Assembly: GCF_000186265.1 (NCBI RefSeq) | Contig: NC_014934.1 | Location: 4,650,001 to 4,714,000 of the forward strand | DNA: 64,000 nt | Source: Cellulophaga algicola DSM 14237 | Lineage (GTDB): Bacteria > Bacteroidota > Bacteroidia > Flavobacteriales > Flavobacteriaceae | Reading direction: 5' to 3' | Shown here: positions 56,401 to 64,000 of the stretch, piece after piece | Position numbering within the stretch: position 1 is the first letter of the stretch | How the letters are laid out: the number at the start of each line of letters is the position of its first letter | The notes under the pieces: generated by a model | Databases searched by the model: none | The model's input: only the letters and a program-made list of their open reading frames with translations | What the model was told of the DNA's origin: nothing | Position numbers and translations under genes: made by a program

Positions 56401-57630
56401 CTAAGAATTTTTTAGCTCAATCCACTTAGACATGTACTTGGTACCTTGCATGCTCTGATGTTGCAATAAACTCCCCACTACATTTCTTTCCCTGTGAAGC
56501 TGAAGGTTATTTTGAAGCACTACGAGAGTTTCCATAAATTGATTTGACAGACTAGCGGCATCATAATTTCTAGTGAGAATAGCAAATCCATTTAGCTGGG
56601 CCTCTTGCCATTTACGTTCATCCGTATACAACGCTACAGCTTTAGTTGCAAAGTCAGTCTCATCTATAGAAATCTCTCCATTCCAAGGTAGCTTATTTGC
56701 CATGCCCTCTGCACCAATGGGCGTAGTAACACTAGGAGTACCAAAGCGCATGCTGTCTAGCAATTTACCTTTTATTCCCGCTCCAAAACGTAGAGGAGCT
56801 AAATTTAACCTTGCATGAGTAAAAGTATCTTCTAAATGTTCCGTGAAGCCTTGAACATAGAAACCTTCAGTTGGTTTGTGCATTTCCAAAACTTGCTGAG
56901 AAAGGTATGACCCGTAAATATGTACTTTGCTTTCTGGCAAACACTGTCTTATAAGTGGCCAGATACTTGTTTTTAACCAAAGTACTGCATCAATATTTGG
57001 GGCGTGTTTGCCATTACCTATGCAGATAAAATCTTTTCGATTTTCAAAACTTGGATACTGCGCAATTTCTTTATCCGTAGGGGCTACTACCATAAAAGGT
57101 ACATACCGTAAGAGTACTGGATCTATTCTAGCTTCATCTTGTAAAAGTTGCATTTCAAAACTTGAAATAATCAATGAAATATCACAGCGAAATATACTTG
57201 CTAATTCTCGTTTAGCCATATCACTTTGAAGCCATAAAGAGGTAGAAAATGGACGGTCTTTCTTAAACAATTCGTGCCGTATAGTTCGCAGACTATGCAG
57301 ATCTTCTGTATCTAAAATACGCACCGCATTAGGGACTTGTTCCGCAACTCTCCATCCAAATTGTTCTTCAATTATAAAACGATCAAAAAGAACAACATCG
57401 GGCTGTAAATCTGAAATAAAGAGATCAAAAGTTGCACTATTCAATTCAATTTTTGCCTTGGATATATTTAAGCTTTTAAAATTTAACGTGAACTGAGACT
57501 CAGACGCCGTACTTGCAAATGTAACCTGGTAATCTTTCTGAAGAAAAACCTGAAGTAACTGCATAATTCTAGTTCCTGCAGCAGTAGTTAGCTCTGGCCA
57601 ATTAACGCCTATAAATAGCACTTTTTGCAT
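56401..57630 (-). CDS. Glycosyltransferase (GT4-like)
   Basis: 409 aa. N-terminal VLFIGVNWPELTTAAGTRIMQLLQVF and C-terminal domain with FICIGNGKHAPNIDAVLWL, VQGFTEHLEDTFTHARLNLAPLRFGAGIKGKLLDSMRFGTPSVTTPIGAEG, the nucleotide-sugar pocket of retaining GT-B enzymes. Acceptor unknown. No polysaccharide cluster flanks it. 8 bp downstream of the DEAH helicase gene (copy 2) on the same strand. Confidence 0.88.
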   Translation of the reverse strand: MQKVLFIGVNWPELTTAAGTRIMQLLQVFLQKDYQVTFASTASESQFTLNFKSLNISKAKIELNSATFDLFISDLQPDVVLFDRFIIEEQFGWRVAEQVPNAVRILDTEDLHSLRTIRHELFKKDRPFSTSLWLQSDMAKRELASIFRCDISLIISSFEMQLLQDEARIDPVLLRYVPFMVVAPTDKEIAQYPSFENRKDFICIGNGKHAPNIDAVLWLKTSIWPLIRQCLPESKVHIYGSYLSQQVLEMHKPTEGFYVQGFTEHLEDTFTHARLNLAPLRFGAGIKGKLLDSMRFGTPSVTTPIGAEGMANKLPWNGEISIDETDFATKAVALYTDERKWQEAQLNGFAILTRNYDAASLSNQFMETLVVLQNNLQLHRERNVVGSLLQHQSMQGTKYMSKWIELKNS

Positions 57631-57638
57631 TCGTATAG

Positions 57639-59183
57639 CTATAGTTTCTCAGAAAATTTTTGTGAGATTTTTAAACGTAATTTACGTTCATAATCTTCCG
57701 CCAACCACTCTTTATAATTTTTAGTATTGTTCATAATACAATACGAATATAAACGAACACGGTATTCAATATCATCTTTGAGTTTCTTGGCAAGAATACG
57801 AGCATCAAAAACATCTTCACTATTTTCAATGCAAATTCTAGCATGTTGGTTTATACTGCGCTCTAAAACTAGTTTAGATTTTTTACCTTCTGCAAAAACC
57901 TTTTTATACTCTTCTTTTACATCAAAACTTATATCTGCAGATTTAGAAAATTCAGCGCGCAAACTATTTGGCATTTCATAAACAAAATCACGCTCAATTT
58001 CTTCATCATTTCTAATATTTTCAAGATAAAAGTCTGGAAAAAGAAAAATTTCCTTCCAATCAATTGGAGCATCCCACATGCCAAAACGCGCTACATTATT
58101 CCCCATATCAATTACCGTAAATTTATCTTTATTTGGTAAAATACGCGAACCTCTACCAATCATTTGAAAATATAAGGTGAGTGATTTGGTTGCTCTATTT
58201 AAGATGATAGTTTCTACAGTAGGTTCATCAAAACCAGTGGTAAGAATACTCACAGAGGATAAGATTGCGCCTGGAGTTTCAGAAAACCATTTTAAAATTT
58301 CTTTACGCTCTGTAGCCGTATTTTTATTATCAAGGTGACGTATGGTATAGCCTGCTTTTTTAAAGGATTCATACACATAGCGTGATGTATTGATACCATT
58401 ATTAAAAATTAATGTTTTTGTACCCTTTGCTATATCTTCATAGGTTGATATTAACTTAGTAACCATACCATAATTACCATAAAGTTCATCAGAAGACTTT
58501 ACTGTATAATCACCACCAACACCTAATTTAAGCGTTTTTAAGCTTACATCTTTATGGTAAACTTCTGCTTTTGCTAAAAAATTCTTATCGATTAAGGATT
58601 GTATAGATTCTCCGACAATTAGCTTCTTGTAATTATCTTTCATCGGAAGTTTAATATTTGAACTTAGCGGAGTGGCTGTAACTCCCAAGATAACTGCATT
58701 CTCAAAATACTTAAAAAGTTTACGAAAAGAATTATAGTGAGCCTCATCAATAATTACAAGACCTATATCGTTAAGTTCTACTTTTTCTTCTTGAAGTCTA
58801 TTATTTAGTGTCTCTACCATGGCAACGAAACACATGTATTCGTTTTGATCTACAAGCTCCTTGACACTACTATTAATTACCTTATTTTTAACACCGAATG
58901 TTTTTAGCATTCTAGAAGTCTGAGCGCCCAATTCTATCCGATGGGTTAGCACTATAACTTTTTTCTTACGTTCGTTAATAAAACGACGTGCTATTTCTGA
59001 AAAAACTACTGTTTTACCGCCTCCAGTAGGTAATTGATATAAGAGATTAACATTATCATTAGAATCATTTAAAAACTTAAAAATTGTGTTTAAATCTTCT
59101 AACTGATAATCGTAAAGCGTCTTTTCTGTTGTATGATTTTGTACTTTCAAATGCTGCCCTATTTTTAAGTTTTTAGAGGTCAT
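57639..59183 (-). CDS. SF2 DEAH-box helicase (copy 2)
   Basis: 514 aa from ATG 59183 (a GTG at 59192 adds three residues). LPTGGGKT, VLTHRIEL, VIIDEAHYNSF, GVTATPL, ILTTGFDEPTVETIILNRATKSLTLYFQMIGRGSRI. Long identical blocks with 37544-39097 make them paralogues. The divergence is spread along the proteins; the C-terminal 150 residues are the least similar. Function unknown; ATP-dependent nucleic-acid remodelling. Confidence 0.92.
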   Translation of the reverse strand: MTSKNLKIGQHLKVQNHTTEKTLYDYQLEDLNTIFKFLNDSNDNVNLLYQLPTGGGKTVVFSEIARRFINERKKKVIVLTHRIELGAQTSRMLKTFGVKNKVINSSVKELVDQNEYMCFVAMVETLNNRLQEEKVELNDIGLVIIDEAHYNSFRKLFKYFENAVILGVTATPLSSNIKLPMKDNYKKLIVGESIQSLIDKNFLAKAEVYHKDVSLKTLKLGVGGDYTVKSSDELYGNYGMVTKLISTYEDIAKGTKTLIFNNGINTSRYVYESFKKAGYTIRHLDNKNTATERKEILKWFSETPGAILSSVSILTTGFDEPTVETIILNRATKSLTLYFQMIGRGSRILPNKDKFTVIDMGNNVARFGMWDAPIDWKEIFLFPDFYLENIRNDEEIERDFVYEMPNSLRAEFSKSADISFDVKEEYKKVFAEGKKSKLVLERSINQHARICIENSEDVFDARILAKKLKDDIEYRVRLYSYCIMNNTKNYKEWLAEDYERKLRLKISQKFSEKL

Positions 59184-59269
59184 TTCTGTCACTTACGTAC
59201 GAAAATGCCAATTTTACAAAACTAGAAGATTTTTCTGCTTAAATATAATATTAGTTCTTAAATAAATAT

Positions 59270-59782
59270 TTATACATCGATTTTATCGAGAACTCTGGAA
59301 AAATCCTCAAGATTTGGCCAACGTTGTGTTTCTACTGACGTATAAATAATTGCAATGCGTTTATTGAAATCTTGCAATAAATTTTCTTGGGAAATATAAA
59401 TTATGGCCTGATCAAATGAGTTGAGCATGCTTTTATAAAATGTATCTGCTACATTCTTTTCTGAAGAAAAAGATTGAGCTATTTCTAGATTATATAGCAT
59501 TAAATCTGCTAATAAATGAGACTCTACACCTAATTTTAAATAATGCTTTATAAATTTCTGAGCAATAGATCTTCGGCCACGCGCTCTTTTACGCCGCACA
59601 GGAAAATATTCATTTGAAATTTTAATTTTAGCATCTTGAATTAGCTTATCCTCTTTTGGATTAAAGATAAAATCATAATATTCCTTGACCACAGGAAACC
59701 GTACATATAAATCTACGAGCTGTGCTTCCAATTCTGCTTTTGGTGCATCTGATACAAATTTCTTTAGGGCCGTCTTACTCAT
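59270..59782 (-). CDS. DUF6155-family protein
   Basis: 170 aa, all-helical. MSKTALKKFVSDAPKAELEAQLVDLYVRFPVVKEYYDFIFNPKED is a family N-terminal signature I recognise; function is not established. A basic patch (RRKRARGRR, about 63-71) suggests nucleic-acid contact. It lies 78 bp upstream of the helicase gene on the same strand and divergent from rpoD. Confidence 0.75.
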   Translation of the reverse strand: MSKTALKKFVSDAPKAELEAQLVDLYVRFPVVKEYYDFIFNPKEDKLIQDAKIKISNEYFPVRRKRARGRRSIAQKFIKHYLKLGVESHLLADLMLYNLEIAQSFSSEKNVADTFYKSMLNSFDQAIIYISQENLLQDFNKRIAIIYTSVETQRWPNLEDFSRVLDKIDV

Positions 59783-59926
59783 AGGTTACAAAGATAAGCT
59801 GCAGAAAATTTGGAGACAACTTTTCTGATTCCTTAAATTTTTCATAAATAAGACCGTTATTTACCCATATATTAGGAAATGTCTTTTTTAAAACGTATAA
59901 TGTAAGTTCGAACAATAGATAGATAT

Positions 59927-60790
59927 ATGAGGCAATTAAAGATAATTAAGCAGGTTACTAATAGAGAGTCAAAATCATTAGATAAATACTTGCAAGATAT
60001 CAGCAAAATAGATTTAATAACCGCAAATGAGGAGGTTGATTTAGCGCAACGAATTAGAGAAGGTGATCAATTAGCTTTAGAAAAATTAACTACTGCAAAT
60101 TTACGTTTTGTAGTATCTGTTGCTAAGCAATACCAGAATCAAGGCTTAACATTGCCCGATTTAATTAATGAAGGAAACGTTGGTTTAGTAAAAGCTGCCA
60201 AGCGTTTTGATGAAACAAGAGGGTTTAAATTTATTTCATATGCCGTTTGGTGGATTAGACAAGCAATTTTACAAGCACTAGCAGAACAATCGCGTATTGT
60301 TAGGTTACCGTTGAATAAAATTGGTTCTATCAACAAAATTAAAAAAGCTTTTTCTTATTTAGAGCAAGCACATGAAAGACCTCCTTCTGCAGAAGAAATT
60401 GCAAAAGAATTAGAAATGACCGTGAGTGAAGTACAGCAGTCTTTGAAAAATACGGGAAGACACGTATCAATGGATGCTCCTTTAAAAGAAGGTGAAGATT
60501 CTAACTTATACAATGTGATTGGTTCTGGAGAATCTCCTAATCCTGATAAACAATTATTACAGCAGTCTTTAAATATTGAAATCAATAGAGCGTTAGAGAC
60601 TTTGTCACAACGTGAGGCAGATGTAGTAAAACTTTATTACGGAATTGGTGATCAGCATTCTATGACTTTAGAAGAAATAGGTCAGACTTTTGATTTAACA
60701 CGTGAGCGTGTACGTCAAATTAGAGAAAAGGCTATTCGTAAATTAAAACACAATTCTCGAAGTAAAATACTTAAAACTTATTTAGGTTAA
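59927..60790 (+). CDS. rpoD: Primary RNA polymerase sigma factor RpoD/SigA
   Basis: 287 aa without region 1.1, as usual in Bacteroidota. DLIQRI-like region 1.2, region 2 ([56 protein letters not shown]), region 3, and region 4.2 ([18 protein letters not shown]). It recognises the TAnnTTTG type of promoter. Followed by a terminator. Confidence 0.96.
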   Translation: MRQLKIIKQVTNRESKSLDKYLQDISKIDLITANEEVDLAQRIREGDQLALEKLTTANLRFVVSVAKQYQNQGLTLPDLINEGNVGLVKAAKRFDETRGFKFISYAVWWIRQAILQALAEQSRIVRLPLNKIGSINKIKKAFSYLEQAHERPPSAEEIAKELEMTVSEVQQSLKNTGRHVSMDAPLKEGEDSNLYNVIGSGESPNPDKQLLQQSLNIEINRALETLSQREADVVKLYYGIGDQHSMTLEEIGQTFDLTRERVRQIREKAIRKLKHNSRSKILKTYLG

Positions 60791-60794
60791 AATA

Positions 60795-60826
60795 AAAAAA
60801 GGCTCGCAATTTGCGAGCCTTTTTTA
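60795..60826. terminator. Bidirectional terminator of rpoD and the microprotein genes
   Basis: AAAGGCTCGCAA and TTGCGAGCCTTT, an almost loopless stem with A7 and T7 flanks. Confidence 0.92.
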
Positions 60827-60845
60827 TTGGTACAATTCTCTTTTT

Positions 60846-60947
60846 CTAAGAACGACTTAATTCGTTTATATTATAATTTCCTAATATTTCATTCAAGTTA
60901 TTGATGAAATTTACATAAGCTGAGTTTTCTTGATTCTTGTTTGCCAT
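60846..60947 (-). CDS. Microprotein, 33 aa (paralogue of next)
   Basis: ATG at 60947 to TAG at 60846. It begins MANKNQENS and holds AYVNFINNLNEILGNYNINEL. The YxxFxxxLNEIL core recurs in the neighbouring 32-aa ORF with similar spacing, so both are likely real genes of one family. Helical, no Cys. It lies 56 bp from the rpoD stop on the opposite strand and uses the shared terminator. Confidence 0.6.
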   Translation of the reverse strand: MANKNQENSAYVNFINNLNEILGNYNINELSRS

Positions 60948-60980
60948 AGGTTTATTTTTTTTGTACGTTACTTCCTCTTT

Positions 60981-61079
60981 TTAAAAGAAATCTAATTCTA
61001 CTAATTCATTTAAGCTTAATATCTCATTGAGATCTTGTAAGAATGATAAATATTCTTCGCCGTAGGTATCGTAAAGCAT
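60981..61079 (-). CDS. Microprotein, 32 aa (paralogue of previous)
   Basis: ATG at 61079 to TAA at 60981. It contains EEYLSFLQDLNEILSLNELVEL, with the YxxFxxxLNEIL core shared with the 33-aa ORF 33 bp downstream. Strongly acidic at the N-terminus and hydrophobic at the C-terminus (LDFF). No family recognised. Tandem paralogues in one transcript argue against chance. A weak -7-like TACATTTA lies at 61108-61115 on the minus strand. Confidence 0.6.
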   Translation of the reverse strand: MLYDTYGEEYLSFLQDLNEILSLNELVELDFF

Positions 61080-61201
61080 AATTAAAAGATTTGGGTTAAT
61101 TACACTATAAATGTATATGAATAGTTGAAGTGTTACAATTTAATGTGGTGAAACTGCTGAAAAATGTTGTCAAATTAAATCGGAGAAAAAAAGACGTACG
61201 T

Positions 61202-62434
61202 TTAAAACTTAACTTGATAGATAAAACCTACAGTACCTGCAATAAAGAAGCTTCCTGGATCAAAGCTTAATTCTTGTCTCGTAACACCTGCCATTGTTTT
61301 CAAGGTATTAGGATTGTTTCTAAACGTAAATTGATACTCTAAATTAAGCTGCTGAGTTTCTAAATACAACAAAGTTTCTGCTAGTAATGTGGTTCCACTC
61401 TTAAACTGCTTAATATCGGAAGTGTAGCCATAACTAAAATTGGCTCCCCAATAATTATAATTATCTTTTAAATACTTACGTGCTAAAATATTTCCTGAGA
61501 CACTAAAGCTATTCCCTTCTGACGGGGTTATATAGGGACGAAGCGAAAAAAAGTAATTACCACTATATAAACCAAATGAAGCAGTATAAATATAAACATC
61601 ACTTGTAATAAAATTAAGATAACGCGCACCTAAAGAAACTTCCATAGCTTTTGGCAAGTTTACATAAAGCTCTGCTCCTGCTCTATGTTTAGGAAAAATA
61701 CCAGCTTCTGAAAAACCATAATTAGCATACATATATGCTTTTTTAGAAAATTGAGGGTATGCATCAACTTCATATTGAATGCCACTAGTATTAAATCTAT
61801 TAGCATAGTTTATTCTAGGGATGATGCTCCCATATTTTGTTTTTAGAGTATAACTTATACTCGTCAGATACATTGGGTCATACACTTTATTAAAAACGTC
61901 TATACTCCCAGAGATATCAATACTATTCTTGGGCTCTAATACACTAGCCTTAGTACTATCTAATTCTGGAACAGATAACGCTATACGTTGTAACTTTTCA
62001 ATAGCCTGGATAGCCTCTTCCTTTAACCCTATGATAGTTATGTCTTCCTTTAAATAAAGTAAAGCCTTATTAGACAAGCCTATGGCCGTACTATAGTTCT
62101 TACCATAGATTTCATTCTTTATAGCTGCCACCCATACATCTTTATTGTTTTTATCGGAAGAGGTTATTTTATTGAATTGTAATCTAGCCTCATCATATGC
62201 ACCATCCCAACTATATGTTTTTGCTAATAAGGTACGTACATCTGTATAATTAGGGTATTTAGAAAGTATTAAGCGTAAGGTATCTCTAGCCTCTGCCCTA
62301 TTTCCCGTAAAAGCAATTTCTCGGGCATTTAAAAAGGAAGCATCTGCATTGCCAGAATATGCCAATTTTTGAGCGCTAATCTTAAACATTGTTAGACACA
62401 TAACCAATACTATGTAGATTATTTTCATGAACAT
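61202..62434 (-). CDS. YaiO-family outer-membrane protein with TPR-like N-terminal part
   Basis: 410 aa. Signal MKIIYIVLVMCLTMFKISAQ, then TPR-like helices (about 35-150; AREIAFTGNRAEARDTLRLILSKYPNYTDVRTLLAKTYSWDGAYDEA), then a beta-barrel domain from 170 (YGSIIPRINYANRF, YGFSEAGIFPKHRAGAELYVNLP). YaiO proteins are outer-membrane partners in polysaccharide systems. It begins 1 bp after the sulfatase gene, in one operon. Confidence 0.9.
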   Translation of the reverse strand: MFMKIIYIVLVMCLTMFKISAQKLAYSGNADASFLNAREIAFTGNRAEARDTLRLILSKYPNYTDVRTLLAKTYSWDGAYDEARLQFNKITSSDKNNKDVWVAAIKNEIYGKNYSTAIGLSNKALLYLKEDITIIGLKEEAIQAIEKLQRIALSVPELDSTKASVLEPKNSIDISGSIDVFNKVYDPMYLTSISYTLKTKYGSIIPRINYANRFNTSGIQYEVDAYPQFSKKAYMYANYGFSEAGIFPKHRAGAELYVNLPKAMEVSLGARYLNFITSDVYIYTASFGLYSGNYFFSLRPYITPSEGNSFSVSGNILARKYLKDNYNYWGANFSYGYTSDIKQFKSGTTLLAETLLYLETQQLNLEYQFTFRNNPNTLKTMAGVTRQELSFDPGSFFIAGTVGFIYQVKF

Positions 62435-62435
62435 T

Positions 62436-64000
62436 TTATATTTCTGAAGCCATATATGCTTCTATATTAGCGTTAACAATTAAGGTGTTGGACTCTTTTC
62501 CTTTTTTTTGTACTATTTGATACGACCGTTTTACCTTCTTACCAACTTCTTTACTTTTTATATTATTATCTTCTATCCTTTCATACAAAAACAAGACTTT
62601 TTCATTTGTATCGGACCAAAAATAAATATCTAACATTGCCAGATAGATATCATCATAATTAGGATTAGTTTCTAGGCATTCCTCTAAAATCAATGAAGCT
62701 TCTTTATAGGCTCCGCTCCAAGCTGTTACACGTCCTTTTAAAATCTTAGCATCGATATGACTTGGCACTTCTGACAGTATAAAATTAATTAACAATAAAG
62801 CCTTATCATACCGACCATCAAAAGCAAATTGCCTTGCTGTTTCATAGGCATTATCAAAATCTCTACCATTAAATTGACTATTTATCCAAACAATCTCTTC
62901 ACTCGTAAATTTATTTTTTTCAACCTTATAAGGCGCATACTCTTCTGGCAGAATCTTATTTTCTTTAGTAACATAAGCGTTTAAACCTTTAAAATTATTT
63001 AAAAGCACTTCATAATTACGGGTATCCACATCAAGCTCCTCTAATACCAGGTTCTTTCTAATGCTAAATAAATTACCACTACTATAAAAGCACTCCTTTG
63101 CTATAAAATCATTGAGCTCATTTTTATTTCGCATTAAGGGAATGTTTTTAGCGCTTCTAAATTCAGCATGCATATCTAGACCACTACCTAGCCAAGACGT
63201 TTTTTTAGGTAACTTAATGTTATATTTTTTAGAGAGCATAGCCAAAATACTAGGCACAACATCTAAATGAGAAGACACCGCACTAATTTTTTTAGGTTCT
63301 TTTAACAACGGACTATAAAATAACATGGGCACATGAAAGCGACTCAAAGTATTGTTCTGAGGAATAGGGACCAAACGATGATCACCAGTAATCACAAAAA
63401 TTGTATTGCTATAAGAGGGTTTCTTTTTGTAAGCAAGCATAAAATCTCGGAGTGCTTCATCTCCATAAAGCAAGCAACTAAAAATAGCCTTATTTTTCGC
63501 TATCAATTTACGCGTACGCTTTTCATAGCGGTTAGAAGTTTCTAGAATAGCCGCTACTTTAGCATCATAAAAACCTTGATTTGGCAATAAAAAAGGCTCA
63601 TGCGTAGTTAAGGTCATAAAAACATCTAACCTTGGAATACTATCTGGCCTATAAACAGCCATTGCTTTTTTGTACAGCTCCTTGTCAGGATAGCCCCAAG
63701 AAGCACCTGCAGCGTCTGTTGGTTGTAATTTATAGATTCGCTCGTACTTACTTCTATCAACTAGAACATCTATATTCTCACTTCTTAAAAATTGATCTAA
63801 ATGATTAAAAGAGCTATTAGCCCCCATATAAAAATTAGTATGGTACCCATTGTTTTTTAAGACACTAAATAGAGTAACCTTATTGGGCATATCTTTCAGG
63901 TTCATGAATCCGTTTTTGCCAAACGGCAACGATCCTAATAGGGATGGAATTACCCCGAATGTTCTTCCTGTATTACTCAAAAAATGGTCAAAATAGAGTG
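62436..64000 (-). CDS. LTA-synthase-like sulfatase/phosphatase with C-terminal TPRs, 5' end outside window
   Basis: At least 521 codons, open to the window edge; the in-frame TTG at 63980 is not the start because the residues before it (LYFDHFLSNTGRT) continue the domain. SNTGRTFGVIPSLLGSLPFG, TLTTHEPF, FVITGDHRLVP (metal-binding Asp-His) and SRFHVPMLFYSP match the alkaline-phosphatase superfamily (LtaS/OpgB type); the nucleophile Thr should lie upstream. From about residue 390 TPR-like repeats (YDKALLLINFILSEVPSHIDAKILKGRVTAWSG) echo those of the YaiO partner. Likely a membrane enzyme transferring or removing a phospho- or sulfo-group on glycans. Confidence 0.88.
   Translation of the reverse strand, partial: LYFDHFLSNTGRTFGVIPSLLGSLPFGKNGFMNLKDMPNKVTLFSVLKNNGYHTNFYMGANSSFNHLDQFLRSENIDVLVDRSKYERIYKLQPTDAAGASWGYPDKELYKKAMAVYRPDSIPRLDVFMTLTTHEPFLLPNQGFYDAKVAAILETSNRYEKRTRKLIAKNKAIFSCLLYGDEALRDFMLAYKKKPSYSNTIFVITGDHRLVPIPQNNTLSRFHVPMLFYSPLLKEPKKISAVSSHLDVVPSILAMLSKKYNIKLPKKTSWLGSGLDMHAEFRSAKNIPLMRNKNELNDFIAKECFYSSGNLFSIRKNLVLEELDVDTRNYEVLLNNFKGLNAYVTKENKILPEEYAPYKVEKNKFTSEEIVWINSQFNGRDFDNAYETARQFAFDGRYDKALLLINFILSEVPSHIDAKILKGRVTAWSGAYKEASLILEECLETNPNYDDIYLAMLDIYFWSDTNEKVLFLYERIEDNNIKSKEVGKKVKRSYQIVQKKGKESNTLIVNANIEAYMASEI

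Noticed and set aside
1-64000. tRNA or rRNA genes
   Set aside because: No cloverleaf-type sequence or rRNA segment seen in any gap.

Overview
The window looks like a chromosomal segment of a marine-type member of the Flavobacteriaceae (Bacteroidota). Reasons: low G+C; many short lipoprotein signal peptides ending in a cysteine; TAnnTTTG-type -7 elements and few Shine-Dalgarno sites; a short primary sigma factor (287 aa, no region 1.1); LytS/LytTR regulation; SusC-like/TonB receptor architecture; YHYH, KTSC and DUF6155 families; and a palindromic TTCGAGTG...CACTCGAA intergenic element that I remember as typical of this group. No rRNA, tRNA, CRISPR array or complete transposon was seen.

Layout. 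1-3305: the first 1101 codons of a very large STAND-type NTPase resembling the Avs (AVAST) anti-phage ATPases; its 3' end lies outside the window. 3306-3930: gene-free, hairpin-rich. 3931-5487: an unusual zinc-ribbon short-chain dehydrogenase. 5530-8665: a 3.1-kb tandem array of a palindromic element, three units of 499 bp followed by eight of about 194 bp. 8707-11369: two DEAD-box helicases. 11556-19685: di-haem peroxidase, YHYH lipoprotein with a membrane partner, M3 peptidase, GNAT, and the ergothioneine pair egtD/egtB. 19881-22389: a TonB-dependent receptor broken twice at G-runs. 22473-28948: AraC and TetR regulators, then a four-gene redox operon (nitroreductase, alkenal reductase, YqhD-like ADH, Hsp31/DJ-1) with a convergent old yellow enzyme, read here as electrophile/carbonyl detoxification. 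29055-32876: RluE, a DUF1080 lipoprotein, an EamA transporter, a J-domain/KTSC protein and an FKBP. 33083-37448: an operon of EF-hand, YHYH, MORN and SCO1 lipoproteins divergent from a LytS/LytTR pair. 37544-44729: DEAH helicase, LpxD homologue, DEAD-box helicase, RlmF, RecQ. 44782-49765: cold-shock protein, MocA/XdhC, VWA lipoprotein, OmpA lipoprotein. 50118-52779: three envelope genes likely acting on peptidoglycan. 53009-59782: class C beta-lactamase-like hydrolase, a half-helicase flanked by duplicated intergenic elements, menB, a glycosyltransferase, a second copy of the DEAH helicase, DUF6155. 59927-60790: rpoD. 60846-61079: two related microproteins of 33 and 32 aa. 61202-64000: YaiO-type outer-membrane protein and an LTA-synthase-like sulfatase with TPRs (5' end cut by the window edge).

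Most genes are housekeeping or envelope functions. The features that stand out are the Avs-like ATPase, the unusually regular repeat array, the TetR-controlled electrophile operon with its visible operator, the duplicated elements with terminators around a degenerate half-helicase, and the twin microproteins next to rpoD. Functional statements rest on motif recognition by eye; no database search was possible.
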